Shown: positions 15,589 to 24,010, counted from the first letter of the stretch. The stretch: 64,000 nucleotides of DNA from Levilactobacillus tujiorum (GCF_012641185.1 NZ_JAAXLK010000006.1:44161-108160), one strand, 5' to 3'. Numbers and translations: made by a program. The notes: generated by a model not told the origin, from the letters alone.

Positions 15589-16257
15589 ATGATGTTATTT
15601 AATCGAGATCGGGATCGGCCGTGGAAGTTCACGCTAACCACGGTGCTTTTCCTGATTGTGGCCTATTTTGTTAAGGTCCAAAATGCTTACGTTGATTTTT
15701 TGGATTCGTCAATCGTTGACGTGATTCAAAAGAATCAACCGGAGTGGAAGACGCTCGTCTATCGGGGAGTGACCAGCCTAGCAGAGCCAAAGTTAGCTAT
15801 TATTTGGGCATTAGTGATTGCCTTTTTCCTGTGGGGCTTCAAATTTAAGATTCCTGCGCTCTGGTGTTTGGCAACCTTAGCAGGGGGCGATGTGATTGCG
15901 GCTTTGGTCAAGAAAGTGATCGCACGGCCCCGGCCGTCAGCACATCTGGCAATTGATGATGGGTTTAGCTTCCCGAGTGGTCACGTCTTTGGGACGTTTC
16001 TCATCATTGCGATGATCTGGGTTATTCTGTTACCAATGATTGCCAGTGCTTGGAAAGCGTGGTTACTCAGAATCATCCTGATTGTCTGGATGTTACTGGT
16101 CATGATTTCACGGGTGTACCTGAATGCCCATTTCCCAACCGATACGCTTGGTGCAGTTCTGTTAGCCTACCTGTGGTTGCAGGCGGCTGAAGGGCTTTAC
16201 ATTAGATTTGCACCGATGATGCAGAGCTGGCCTTTACTGAAAAAGTCTGAAGTTTAA
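15589..16257 (+). CDS. PAP2 superfamily membrane phosphatase
   Basis: 222 residues with about five to six membrane helices. All three PAP2 signature parts are present: KKVIARPRPSAH (KX6RP type), FPSGHVFG (PSGH) and SRVYLNAHFPTD (SRX5H). It probably removes phosphate from a lipid such as phosphatidate, PG-phosphate or undecaprenyl diphosphate on the outer face. ATG 15589 has AAAGGAA 8 bases upstream; ATG 15568 has none. It is monocistronic and ends at a strong terminator. Confidence 0.88.
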   Translation: MMLFNRDRDRPWKFTLTTVLFLIVAYFVKVQNAYVDFLDSSIVDVIQKNQPEWKTLVYRGVTSLAEPKLAIIWALVIAFFLWGFKFKIPALWCLATLAGGDVIAALVKKVIARPRPSAHLAIDDGFSFPSGHVFGTFLIIAMIWVILLPMIASAWKAWLLRIILIVWMLLVMISRVYLNAHFPTDTLGAVLLAYLWLQAAEGLYIRFAPMMQSWPLLKKSEV

Positions 16258-16269
16258 TCATTAGAGATC

Positions 16270-16304
16270 AAAAAGACATGGCGCTTGAGCACCATGTCTT
16301 TTTT
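16270..16304. terminator. Intrinsic terminator, bidirectional
   Basis: AAAAGACATGG pairs with CCATGTCTTTT; a left A-run and right T-run allow use by both the PAP2 gene and the convergent hydrolase gene. Confidence 0.9.
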
Positions 16305-16332
16305 GGTAGGTCATGATTAAGTTGGAACCTGA

Positions 16333-17124
16333 TTAGTCGGTTAATTCGTTTAGCCATTCATCAGCGAGGTCGACCCAGTGAGCCACGTGAGGGAGATCGG
16401 TTCCAGGTTTCCAGGCGGTGATGTGGTTAGCCAAAGCTAAGCCGTGAGGGCCATGGTGGAAGATATGTAGATCAGTATCCACGTGATGGGCGAGAGAGGC
16501 CTGGGCATAACTCAGCGCGTTTTGAACGGGAACTAGCGGGTCAGCGGCCGTTGCCCAGATAAAACTCGGGGCGTTGTGCGCGTTGACCAGTTGATCAGCG
16601 GCAATCGTCTGGGGGTCATCGGTCCACTTTTGCAAGACGGCTTGATCCGTAGGAAAACCGAGTTCAGGTGAAATGACGGGGTACCCTAAGATAATCGCGT
16701 GGGGCTGAACCTGTTCCGGTGTCGTCCCCGCCAGTTGGTTCAGGTGGGCGTCATGCCAGAGATCATTGAATAGGGCAACGATATGGCCGCCGACCGAGAA
16801 GCCCGCCACCGTAATCTTAGCTGGGTCCACTTGCCAGTCCGCCGCATGTTGACGAATGGCCGCGACGCTTTGAGCGAGTTCAACGACTGGTGCAGGGAGC
16901 AGGGGTGTTTTTTCACCCACAAAGCTATAGCGCAGGAAGAATGCCTGATAACCGCGGGCGGACCAGGCCAAGGCCAAGTCTTCTGCCTGTTGTTCGGGGA
17001 TGTGGGTGTACGATCCGCCGGGCACAATGATCATGGCCGGATAGGTTGTGTCGTCCCCCTGGCGAAGATAGCCCTGCAAGTAGGCTGCGGAATCGGGGGC
17101 TAGTGACTGCGTGATAATTTTCAT
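16333..17124 (-). CDS. Alpha/beta hydrolase (acetyl-esterase / BD-FAE-like)
   Basis: 263 residues, cytosolic. The oxyanion region is VPGGSY (about 34-39), the nucleophile elbow GFSVGGH (about 108-114), the acid is probably Asp in ATAADPLVP and the base His in HGPHGLAL. The layout resembles acetyl-xylan-esterase-like and feruloyl-esterase-like enzymes acting on small acyl esters, but the physiological substrate is unknown. It is transcribed alone on the minus strand, and an AGGAGGAG site precedes the ATG. Confidence 0.85.
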   Translation of the reverse strand: MKIITQSLAPDSAAYLQGYLRQGDDTTYPAMIIVPGGSYTHIPEQQAEDLALAWSARGYQAFFLRYSFVGEKTPLLPAPVVELAQSVAAIRQHAADWQVDPAKITVAGFSVGGHIVALFNDLWHDAHLNQLAGTTPEQVQPHAIILGYPVISPELGFPTDQAVLQKWTDDPQTIAADQLVNAHNAPSFIWATAADPLVPVQNALSYAQASLAHHVDTDLHIFHHGPHGLALANHITAWKPGTDLPHVAHWVDLADEWLNELTD

Positions 17125-17246
17125 GATGACTCCTCCTCGTATTATCTAAGTCGTGTTAAGATAGGCTTATCGTGTTAAATGCACGGTGCACATGTCTTTA
17201 TTGTAACGCAGTTGTGGAAAAAACCTAGTGAGGAGGAGTGATCAGG

Positions 17247-17795
17247 ATGACGGTGATTTTAAAAACCACGCGCTTAGATTTACGGCCGTTGACGGATAGT
17301 GACTACCCAGCTTATAAGCGGTTGATCACAAATCCAGTGATTGCGCAACCAACTGGGTTAATGGGCAATCCAGATGATCAGCAGGTGCAGCGCTGGTATC
17401 GTGCTGATCGCCAGACCCCGATTTCTTTCGGCATCGTGTGGCATCGAACCAATGTCCTGATTGGCGTTGTTGTCTTTTATGATTGGTTTGATGAGACGGG
17501 GATGCTGGACGAGTCCGGTTTAGAATTAGGTGACTTCCTAGATCCAGACTACTGGGGTCAGGGGATTATGGCGGAAGCCCTGCAGGCGTGCTTCGCGGAG
17601 TTGAGCAAAGCAAATTGGCCGGTACAAACCATTTGGGCGAATTGTCTCGTCAGCAACGAAAGATCCTGCCGATTATTAGAAAAATTATCTTTCCAAACAA
17701 TCGGTGATCAACTAATGGCCGTGACAGGTAGTGGACAAACGTTGCAACGACAAGCATTATTGCGGCTTGACCTGAGTGCCTGGCAAAATAATTGA
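17247..17795 (+). CDS. GNAT acetyltransferase, RimJ/RimL-like
   Basis: 182 residues. It opens with the RimJ/RimL-type TTRLDLRPLTDSDYPAYKRL. The acetyl-CoA site is DPDYWGQGIMAEALQACF, followed by ANCLVSNERSCRLLEKLSF. ATG 17247 has AGGAGG 10 bases upstream; GTG 17238 is only 1 base from that site. It may acetylate a protein N-terminus or a small amine. Confidence 0.85.
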   Translation: MTVILKTTRLDLRPLTDSDYPAYKRLITNPVIAQPTGLMGNPDDQQVQRWYRADRQTPISFGIVWHRTNVLIGVVVFYDWFDETGMLDESGLELGDFLDPDYWGQGIMAEALQACFAELSKANWPVQTIWANCLVSNERSCRLLEKLSFQTIGDQLMAVTGSGQTLQRQALLRLDLSAWQNN

Positions 17796-17814
17796 CACTA
17801 ATCGAAATTTAATC

Positions 17815-17843
17815 TTGCAATTTTCAGAATTGATGAGTATACT
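17815..17843 (+). promoter_or_regulatory. Promoter of the lysine riboswitch-lysP transcript
   Basis: TTGCAA (17815-17820), a 17-base spacer and TATACT (17838-17843), with the riboswitch starting about 14 bases later. Confidence 0.7.
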
Positions 17844-17856
17844 TCAATGTATCGAA

Positions 17857-18097
17857 TAGAAGAGGCGCAATCAACATGAGTCGCTTTCCCGAGGTGGGTA
17901 TCACCGACGACGGAAAGTTAAAGGGGCGATTGCCGAAATTCTCGCGTGACTACCTAGCGCGGGGGTTGGGTCCTGGTTCAACAGATCAGGGACTGTCGCA
18001 GCCAAATATCGGTTGCGGGGCGCTTTCAACGATATTGACTTGGAATTATGAATTTTCCAATCTCTTTCGCAAAGCTTTTCTGCGAAGGAGATTTTTT
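17857..18097 (+). promoter_or_regulatory. Lysine riboswitch (L box) with terminator
   Basis: The L-box landmarks occur in order: AGAGGCGC (17861-17868), AAAGGGGCGATTGCCGAAA (17919-17938), GTTGGGTCCTGG then CAGGGACTGTCGC (17965-17999). An intrinsic terminator follows at 18059-18097 (TCTCTTTCGCA/TGCGAAGGAGA then six T), 55 bases before the permease gene. Lysine binding should favour the terminator and shut off lysine uptake. An 86-codon open frame over this RNA is incidental. Confidence 0.88.
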
Positions 18098-18151
18098 AAT
18101 TCACTGGGTCGTTTCGAGGAAGTCCTTCTATAAAAAGAAGGAGGAAACATT

Positions 18152-19669
18152 ATGGAACAAAGCATGACAAACGCAACAACTAGCGAGGCCTCTGATCAGG
18201 TTAAGCGGGGACTCAAGACGCGACACGTTTCAATGATCGCGTTAGGTGGCTGTATTGGGACAGGATTATTCGTCGCAAGTGGCTCGGCTATTTCGACTGC
18301 CGGACCTGGTGGTGCATTAGTTGCGTATATTGCCATGGGTTTGATGGTTTACTTCCTGATGACCAGTTTAGGGGAAATGGCGACGAACATGCCAATTTCG
18401 GGTTCGTTCGCTGCTTACTCAGCGAAGTACGTTGACCCAGCTTTAGGATTTGCGATGGGCTGGAACTACTGGTTTAACTGGGCGATTACGGTTGCCGTTG
18501 ATATTTCGACCGCTGCCTTGGTCATGAAGTTCTGGTTACCCGGTGTTCCCGGTTGGATCTGGAGTGCCGTCGCCTTACTTCTCGTCTTCACGATCAATGC
18601 TTTCTCCGTCCAGGCTTTCGGTGAAACGGAATTCTGGATGTCACTGATCAAGGTGGTCACCATCTTCGTCTTCCTAGCAGTTGGTCTGATGACCATCGTA
18701 GGGATCATGGGTGGTCACGCCACTGGTTTGGAAAACTTCACGTACAAGCAGGCCCCATTTGTTGGTGGGTTCCCGGCAATCCTGAGTGTGTTCGTGGTCG
18801 CTGGATTCTCATTCCAAGGGACCGAATTAGTTGGGATTACGGCCGGTGAATCTCAAGATCCTTCTCACAGTGTTCCTAAGGCAATCAATTCAGTTTTCTG
18901 GCGGATTATTTTGTTCTACATTTTAGCCATTTTTGTTATCGCCGCTGTCTTACCTTACACGAGTCATGATTTGTTAGGATCTTCTGCAAGTGATATTGCC
19001 ATCAGTCCATTCACGTTGGTCTTCAAGCGGGCAGGTTTAGCCGCTGCTGCCAGCGTCATGAACGCCGTTATCTTGACGGCCGTGATTTCCGCAGCCAACT
19101 CCGGGATGTACGCTTCTACTCGGATGCTCTTCTCCCTGTCAAAGGAAGGCTACGCACCTAAGCTGTTTGAACGGACTGGTAAGAATGGGATTCCTTACCC
19201 TGCCTTATTTGCAACGACGATCATCGCGGCTTTGACTTTCATCAGTAGTATTGCTGGGCCAAAGATCTACATGTGGTTGGTTGCTGCTAGTGGGTTGACT
19301 GGGTTCATTGCTTGGTTCGGGATTGCTTTATCACACTTACGGTTCCGGCGCGCATTTACCTTACAAGGACACAAGCTCTCTGAATTAAAGTACCATGCAA
19401 AGTGGTTCCCATTAGGACCAATCTTGGCCTTAGTTCTCTGTATTGCAGTGATTGTTGGACAAGATCCACAATCATTCTTTACCGGTAACTGGGAACAAGT
19501 GCTGGTCACTTATATGAGTGTTCCACTGGTCTTAGTCCTCTACATCGGGTACAAGATCAAGAAGCACACGAAGCTGATTCCATTGAAGGATGTCGACGTT
19601 GCCCCCGTACACCGGGATGGAACGTTGAAGGAAGCTGCTAAGGCAACGAGTGATACGACCAACGATTAA
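18152..19669 (+). CDS. lysP: Lysine-specific amino acid permease (APC family)
   Basis: 505 residues with 12 membrane helices. The APC opening RGLKTRHVSMIALGGCIGTG, then SLGEMATNMPISGSFAAY and GWNYWFNWAITVA, match LysP-type permeases. AAGGAGG lies 6 bases before the ATG. Substrate specificity is supported independently by the lysine riboswitch in its leader. A terminator follows at 19710-19754, so it is a single-gene transcript. Confidence 0.92.
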   Translation: MEQSMTNATTSEASDQVKRGLKTRHVSMIALGGCIGTGLFVASGSAISTAGPGGALVAYIAMGLMVYFLMTSLGEMATNMPISGSFAAYSAKYVDPALGFAMGWNYWFNWAITVAVDISTAALVMKFWLPGVPGWIWSAVALLLVFTINAFSVQAFGETEFWMSLIKVVTIFVFLAVGLMTIVGIMGGHATGLENFTYKQAPFVGGFPAILSVFVVAGFSFQGTELVGITAGESQDPSHSVPKAINSVFWRIILFYILAIFVIAAVLPYTSHDLLGSSASDIAISPFTLVFKRAGLAAAASVMNAVILTAVISAANSGMYASTRMLFSLSKEGYAPKLFERTGKNGIPYPALFATTIIAALTFISSIAGPKIYMWLVAASGLTGFIAWFGIALSHLRFRRAFTLQGHKLSELKYHAKWFPLGPILALVLCIAVIVGQDPQSFFTGNWEQVLVTYMSVPLVLVLYIGYKIKKHTKLIPLKDVDVAPVHRDGTLKEAAKATSDTTND

Positions 19670-19709
19670 CGTGAAATTGTGTGGGCAATTTTAAATAAAT
19701 AAAAGATTT

Positions 19710-19754
19710 CAAACGACGATTGGTGCGGGTGAATACCGGCCAGTCGCCGTTTTG
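19710..19754 (+). terminator. Intrinsic terminator of lysP
   Basis: AAACGACGATTGG pairs with CCAGTCGCCGTTT (one internal mismatch and a wobble pair) followed by a short T-rich tail. Confidence 0.75.
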
Positions 19755-19811
19755 TATTTAGCAAGGGGACAGAACCCGATAATTGCTGAACAGGAAATTT
19801 CCCACGACATG

Positions 19812-19840
19812 TTGTCTTTTACGAATAGGGTTGGTACAAT
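19812..19840 (+). promoter_or_regulatory. Promoter of the deoxynucleoside kinase
   Basis: TTGTCT (19812-19817), a 17-base spacer and TACAAT (19835-19840). Confidence 0.65.
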
Positions 19841-19910
19841 ATGTAGTGTTGAAATTTTTACCGGATGAAAACGATTTCCGGAATTGGACGTAAATCAAAG
19901 GAGAGATAGC

Positions 19911-20543
19911 ATGCTTGTACTATCAGGAACAATTGGGGCCGGCAAGACGAGTCTAACTAACTTATTAGCCGAACACTTACAGAAACCAGCTTTTTATGAA
20001 TCGGTGGACGACAACAAAATCTTGCCACTATTTTACCAAAACCCGCAAAAGTATGCTTTCTTACTACAAATCTACTTTTTAAACAAGCGTTTGGATAGTA
20101 TCAAGGCGGCCAACGCTGATGATGAGAGTGTTCTGGATCGTTCAATTTTTGAAGATTCCTTACTGTTCCACTTAAACGCAGACTTAGGACGGGCCACGAG
20201 CACGGAAGTTGATATTTACGACTCCTTGCTGGCCAACATGATGCAAGAATTGCCAGATGCCGTTCACAAGAAGAATCCAGATCTGCTGATTCACATCAAC
20301 ATTTCCTTTGATACGATGTTAGAACGGATTAAGAAGCGGGGTCGGTCATACGAACAGATCGATCACGATCCAAGTTTGTTTGAATACTATAAGGAACTAG
20401 ATCAGCGGTACGTGAACTGGTACAACAATTATGACAAATCACCTAAGATGCAAATTGACGGTGACAAGCTGGACTTCGTGGAAGATCCCAGTGCTCGTCA
20501 ACAAGTGTTACAGATGATTGATGAGAAGATTGCTTCACTTTAA
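19911..20543 (+). CDS. Deoxynucleoside kinase (dAK/dGK family)
   Basis: 210 residues. The P-loop is SGTIGAGKT (5-13), the substrate motif is LDRSIFEDSLLFH, and the lid carries RIKKRGRSYEQ. These match the deoxyadenosine/deoxyguanosine kinases of lactobacilli, which phosphorylate deoxynucleosides for DNA precursor salvage. ATG 19911 has AAAGGAG about 8 bases upstream; the upstream in-frame start at 19884 has none. Which base is preferred cannot be told. Only one kinase gene is present here, although some lactobacilli have a paired dAK/dGK. Confidence 0.88.
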   Translation: MLVLSGTIGAGKTSLTNLLAEHLQKPAFYESVDDNKILPLFYQNPQKYAFLLQIYFLNKRLDSIKAANADDESVLDRSIFEDSLLFHLNADLGRATSTEVDIYDSLLANMMQELPDAVHKKNPDLLIHINISFDTMLERIKKRGRSYEQIDHDPSLFEYYKELDQRYVNWYNNYDKSPKMQIDGDKLDFVEDPSARQQVLQMIDEKIASL

Positions 20544-20562
20544 TCTAATGAAATAAATGAGA

Positions 20563-20592
20563 GAAAGCACTGACGGCGGTTGGTGCTTTTTG
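20563..20592 (+). terminator. Intrinsic terminator
   Basis: AAAGCAC pairs with GTGCTTT around a GC-rich loop and is followed by T residues. Confidence 0.8.
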
Positions 20593-20656
20593 TTTAGTGT
20601 GCGACGACTGTGGGCCGGTAGGGATGCGTGAGTCGACATTCAATGAAATTAGGCGA

Positions 20657-20685
20657 TTGTCATAACCGGTAAAATGCGGTATGAT
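20657..20685 (+). promoter_or_regulatory. Promoter of the serS T-box transcript
   Basis: TTGTCA (20657-20662), a 17-base spacer and TATGAT (20680-20685). Confidence 0.7.
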
Positions 20686-20699
20686 AAGCTTATTCAAAA

Positions 20700-20903
20700 C
20701 ACGAGGTGCCTATCCAGTAGACGGCCAGAGAAGCGGGGAAAGCTGCAAACCGCAACGTCGAAAATTCCAGCACTAACTAAAGTGGGCGGGTAATGCCGCA
20801 CGGTGCAGACCGTTATCATGTTCAAGGGTATGGCTGAAGATTGCAGTCATGAACTTGGGTGGTACCGCGAAGGTCTTCGTCCCATGTGACGGAGGCCCTT
20901 TTT
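20700..20903 (+). promoter_or_regulatory. T-box riboswitch of serS
   Basis: The T-box core GGGTGGTACCGCG lies at 20857-20869, followed by a terminator (GGTCTTCGTC paired with GACGGAGGCC, then T-run to 20903). A stem I region with AGAGAAGCGGGGA lies near 20727-20739. A TCC (Ser) triplet followed by A at 20766-20768 sits in a purine-flanked bulge position and is my candidate specifier. Uncharged tRNA-Ser should stabilise the antiterminator and raise serS expression. Confidence 0.92.
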
Positions 20904-20935
20904 GTATCATCCGGCCAATTGAAGGGAGTAAGTAG

Positions 20936-22207
20936 ATGTTAGATTTAAAGTTAATTCGGCAAGAACCTGATTTTATCAAAGAAAAGTTAGCAACGCGGGG
21001 TGTTGATCCCGCCGATATCGACAGTCTGTTGGACTTGGATGCCCAACGGCGTGAATTGATCGTTAAGAGTGAAACGATGAAGGCACAACGCAACACGGTG
21101 TCCGATGAAATTTCTCAACTCAAGCGTAACAAGCAGGATGCCAACGACAAGATCACAGAAATGCGGCAAGTCAGTGCCGACATCAAAAAGATTGATGCGG
21201 ATCTGGATACGTTAAAGGCACAGGTACAAGATGCAGCGGCCCACTTACCTAATATTCCTAACGACAACGTTCCGGTTGGGTTAACGGAAGATGGGAGCGT
21301 AGAAATCCGTAAGTGGGGCGAGAAGCCTAACATGGACTTCACCCCTAAGGCACATTACGAATTAGGTGAAAACTTAGGAATTCTCGACTTCGAAGCAGGG
21401 GCCAAGGTTTCTGGTAGCCGTTACCTCTACTACTTAGGTTTAGGTGCACGGTTGGAACGGGCCGTCTACAACTTCTTCCTGGATGAGAACACCAAGGCGG
21501 GCTTCAAAGAAGTGCTGCCGCCTTACATCGTGAACGATGATTCTATGTATGGGACGGGTCAATTCCCTAAGTTTAAGCAAGACGTTTATCAATTGCGGGA
21601 TGAAGATATGACGTTGATCCCCACGGCGGAAGTACCATTGGTCAACTACTACCGTGACGAAGTGATTCCTGAAGAAGACCTGCCAGTTTGGTTCACGGCG
21701 CTGACACCAGCCTTCCGCTCCGAAGCAGGGAGTGCGGGCCGTGATACCCGGGGACTGATTCGCTTGCACCAATTTAACAAGGTAGAAATGGTTAAGTTCT
21801 GTAAGCCAGAGAACTCATGGGATGAACTCGAAGCCCTCACCAAGCATGCTGAGAGCCTCTTACAGAAGCTAGGACTGGCTTACCATGTGATTACGTTGAC
21901 GACGAGTGACATGAGTTTTACGGCCGCAATGACGCATGATTTGGAAGTCTGGTTCCCAGAACAAAACATGTACCGTGAAATTTCCAGTTGTTCAAACACG
22001 ACTGACTTCCAAGCACGGCGGGCCCACATTCAATATCGCGATGAGAACGGTAAGCTACAATACGTTCACGCACTGAATGGGTCTGGCTTAGCAGTTGGCC
22101 GGACAGTCGCCGCAATTCTGGAAAACTACCAAAATGCCGACGGTTCCGTGACCGTGCCAGACGTACTGGTACCATACATGGGTGGCGTCACTAAGATTAC
22201 TAAATAA
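20936..22207 (+). CDS. serS: Seryl-tRNA synthetase
   Basis: 423 residues. An N-terminal antiparallel coiled coil (about 28-105) that reaches the long arm of tRNA-Ser, then a class II catalytic core with motif 2 around [15 protein letters not shown] and motif 3 [19 protein letters not shown]. It charges tRNA-Ser (and tRNA-Sec where present). Full length and colinear with the family. Controlled by the T-box directly upstream and ended by a strong terminator. Confidence 0.97.
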   Translation: MLDLKLIRQEPDFIKEKLATRGVDPADIDSLLDLDAQRRELIVKSETMKAQRNTVSDEISQLKRNKQDANDKITEMRQVSADIKKIDADLDTLKAQVQDAAAHLPNIPNDNVPVGLTEDGSVEIRKWGEKPNMDFTPKAHYELGENLGILDFEAGAKVSGSRYLYYLGLGARLERAVYNFFLDENTKAGFKEVLPPYIVNDDSMYGTGQFPKFKQDVYQLRDEDMTLIPTAEVPLVNYYRDEVIPEEDLPVWFTALTPAFRSEAGSAGRDTRGLIRLHQFNKVEMVKFCKPENSWDELEALTKHAESLLQKLGLAYHVITLTTSDMSFTAAMTHDLEVWFPEQNMYREISSCSNTTDFQARRAHIQYRDENGKLQYVHALNGSGLAVGRTVAAILENYQNADGSVTVPDVLVPYMGGVTKITK

Positions 22208-22218
22208 TTGAAATACGA

Positions 22219-22264
22219 CAACAGGTTCAAGCTGGTTGGTTAATCGGCTTGAACCTGTTTTTTT
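22219..22264 (+). terminator. Intrinsic terminator of serS
   Basis: AACAGGTTCAAGC pairs perfectly with GCTTGAACCTGTT, then a T-run. Confidence 0.92.
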
Positions 22265-22311
22265 GCTATTTAAAGGCATACATGTCCTAATAACAGCGGT
22301 GACGATAGAAT

Positions 22312-22720
22312 TAGGCAACTTTGGTGGTCTCAGCGCCTTATCGTTCGTCAAGCTTTGAGCTGGATCGCTGTGGGGAGGACGGCTCGAGCCACAGAGCGGT
22401 CTCGAGCCTCGCTTTGAGCCGAAAAAAAGCGTCTCAAAGGCGCCATTTACCAAGAAAGTCACTTGGTAAATCCCACGGCTGAGCTCAAATTTGACTCACT
22501 CACGGCTGATACAGTGTCCTGAGGCGACTGAGATAAGGACTATCATCGTCGTTACTAATTGGATTAAAAACACTAGTAGCCACAATTCCAAGCCGTTGTT
22601 ATGGTAAAACACAATCAAAGCCAGCGGAGGTCAGGAATGGAGCGAGCGGGAAGACTGGGGTTCTGCAGTCGGAAGCGTCCCCACAGCAGGCAGAATCCCT
22701 GACAGCCGGAGTGCTGCCAG
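22312..22720 (+). repeat. Intergenic repeat, copy R4 (module B core)
   Basis: About 409 bp, the direct-orientation counterpart of R2. Shared 5' flank ends in CGCCTTATCG. Module B spans 22347-22495 with outer arms GTCAAGCTTTGAGCT and AGCTCAAATTTGAC. Inside it are three nested stems: GGCTCGAG/CTCGAGCC, CTTTGAG/CTCAAAG and ATTTACCAAG/CTTGGTAAAT. The shared 3' flank CTCACGGCTGATACAGTGT and the end CCCCACAGCAGGCAGAATCC follow. It starts 48 bases after the serS terminator. Confidence 0.87.
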
Positions 22721-23198
22721 TTCGCTCTAAGTTAATGGCGCAAACATTTTCCCTTACTGGAATGTTATGGGCAAGTCGGATCCTTGCTTGCAGACTTCAG
22801 GCAAATTGCTTAAAAATACGCGCTCGTGAGGTATAAAACCGATAAATGAATAAAAATATTGGGTATTTTTGCAATTTGTTATTGACTAGGGGTGGGTGGT
22901 TCGTATAGAATAGTTTCTGTTGGTTATTTCCGTTACGGGTAATCGAAACCGATAACGGCGGCAACCAGCGCAGGTTAATGGAATTAAGTTAAGCCAAATA
23001 TTTGCAAGAAAATGCAAAAAAAGAGTAGCTTTTTTCCAGAGAGTGCGATACAATGTTATTTGTTGTTAAGCGAGTAGTTATTCAGCTAACGAATATTTAT
23101 TCAAAATAATTCGAAATTGTTGTTGACAAGCTTCGCTGAACATGGTAAATTATAATAGTTGTTTCGAGCAAGGGCGTCCTGCTTGCTTCGGAAAATAT
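22721..23198 (+). other. A+T-rich gap before the tRNA cluster
   Basis: No gene is seen. Two promoter-like sites occur: TTGACT-16-TATAGA at 22882-22909 and the tRNA promoter at 23123-23151. Between them CCGTTA/TAACGG (around 22929-22957) can form a hairpin, and a weak A6/T6 stem near 23017-23037 could end a short transcript, so a small RNA of roughly 100 bases is possible but unproven. Confidence 0.4.
23123..23151 (+). promoter_or_regulatory. Promoter of the tRNA cluster
   Basis: A perfect TTGACA (23123-23128), a 17-base spacer ending TGG, then TAAATT (23146-23151), an extended -10. A TATAAT is also present a few bases downstream. The first tRNA begins 47 bases later. Confidence 0.7.
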
Positions 23199-23271
23199 GG
23201 AGGATTAGCTCAGTTGGGAGAGCGTCTGCCTTACAAGCAGAGGGTCACAGGTTCGAGCCCTGTATCCTCCA
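23199..23271 (+). tRNA. tRNA-Val (anticodon TAC)
   Basis: A full cloverleaf with acceptor GGAGGAT/ATCCTCC, anticodon loop CTTACAA and T-loop GTTCGAG. CCA is not encoded. First gene of the cluster. Confidence 0.96.
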
Positions 23272-23309
23272 TCGGAACTCATGGTTCCTGGCGTTAGTTC
23301 GCCAACGTT

Positions 23310-23391
23310 GCAGGTGTGGCGGAACTGGCAGACGCGCTAGATTTAGGTTCTAGTGTCTTATGACGTGGGGGTTCGAGTCCCTTCACCTGCA
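23310..23391 (+). tRNA. tRNA-Leu (anticodon TAG)
   Basis: Class II tRNA with a long variable arm; acceptor GCAGGTG/CACCTGC, anticodon loop TTTAGGT. CCA is not encoded. Confidence 0.95.
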
Positions 23392-23431
23392 TTAACCGAA
23401 TATTGCAAAATATTTTTAAAAAAAGTATTTT

Positions 23432-23504
23432 GCCGACTTAGCTCAGTTGGCAGAGCATCTCACTAGTAATGAGGAGGTCGGAGGTTCGAATCCTCTAGTC
23501 GGCA
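23432..23504 (+). tRNA. tRNA-Thr (anticodon AGT)
   Basis: Acceptor GCCGACT/AGTCGGC is perfect, anticodon stem TCTCA/TGAGG (one wobble) and loop CTAGTAA place AGT at positions 34-36. An A at position 34 for Thr is uncommon in bacteria; it reads ACU directly and more if A34 is edited to inosine. Confidence 0.93.
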
Positions 23505-23529
23505 TGGTTACAAATTTAATAGCCAATTT

Positions 23530-23601
23530 GCGGAAGTAGTTCAGTGGTAGAACATCACCTTGCCATGGTGGGGGTCGCGGGTTCAAATCCCGTCTTCCGC
23601 T
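23530..23601 (+). tRNA. tRNA-Gly (anticodon GCC)
   Basis: Acceptor GCGGAAG/CTTCCGC, anticodon loop TTGCCAT, T-arm GCGGG/CCCGT. CCA is not encoded. Confidence 0.95.
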
Positions 23602-23612
23602 TTTGCCCTTTT

Positions 23613-23698
23613 GCCGGGGTGGCGGAATTGGCAGACGCACAGGACTTAAAATCCTGCGGTCAGTGATGACCGTACCGGTTCGATCCCGGTCCTCGGCA
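23613..23698 (+). tRNA. tRNA-Leu (anticodon TAA)
   Basis: Class II tRNA with a long variable arm; acceptor GCCGGGG/CCTCGGC, anticodon loop CTTAAAA. Only 11 bases separate it from tRNA-Gly. Confidence 0.95.
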
Positions 23699-23718
23699 TT
23701 TAACTTAATAATAATTAT

Positions 23719-23792
23719 GCACCCATAGCGCAATTGGATAGAGTGTCTGACTACGAATCAGAAGGTTGTAGGTTCGACTCCTACTGGGTGCA
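23719..23792 (+). tRNA. tRNA-Arg (anticodon ACG)
   Basis: Acceptor GCACCCA/TGGGTGC, anticodon stem TCTGA/TCAGA with loop CTACGAA. A34 is the normal TadA substrate. Confidence 0.95.
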
Positions 23793-23825
23793 TTTTTGTT
23801 GCTTATGAGTCTTATAGGCAATTTT

Positions 23826-23899
23826 CGGGAAGTAGCTCAGCTTGGTAGAGCACCTGGTTTGGGACCAGGGGGTCGCAGGTTCGAATCCTGTCTTCCCGA
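23826..23899 (+). tRNA. tRNA-Pro (anticodon TGG)
   Basis: Acceptor CGGGAAG/CTTCCCG, anticodon stem CCTGG/CCAGG with loop TTTGGGA. Confidence 0.95.
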
Positions 23900-23936
23900 T
23901 TTGACTGACAAGATTTGTGGGTCAGTGAGCTTTCCT

Positions 23937-24010
23937 CGGGAAGTAGCTCAGCTTGGTAGAGCACCACGTTCGGGACGTGGGGGTCGCAAGTTCAAATCTT
24001 GTCTTCCCGA
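23937..24010 (+). tRNA. tRNA-Pro (anticodon CGG)
   Basis: Nearly identical to the preceding tRNA-Pro outside the anticodon arm and T-arm; anticodon stem CCACG/CGTGG with loop TTCGGGA. It looks like a tandem duplicate that changed specificity to CCG. Confidence 0.94.

Noticed and set aside
17876-18133. An 86-codon open frame before lysP
   Set aside because: It runs across the lysine riboswitch and its terminator; the aptamer landmarks explain the sequence and the frame has no suitable ribosome binding site.
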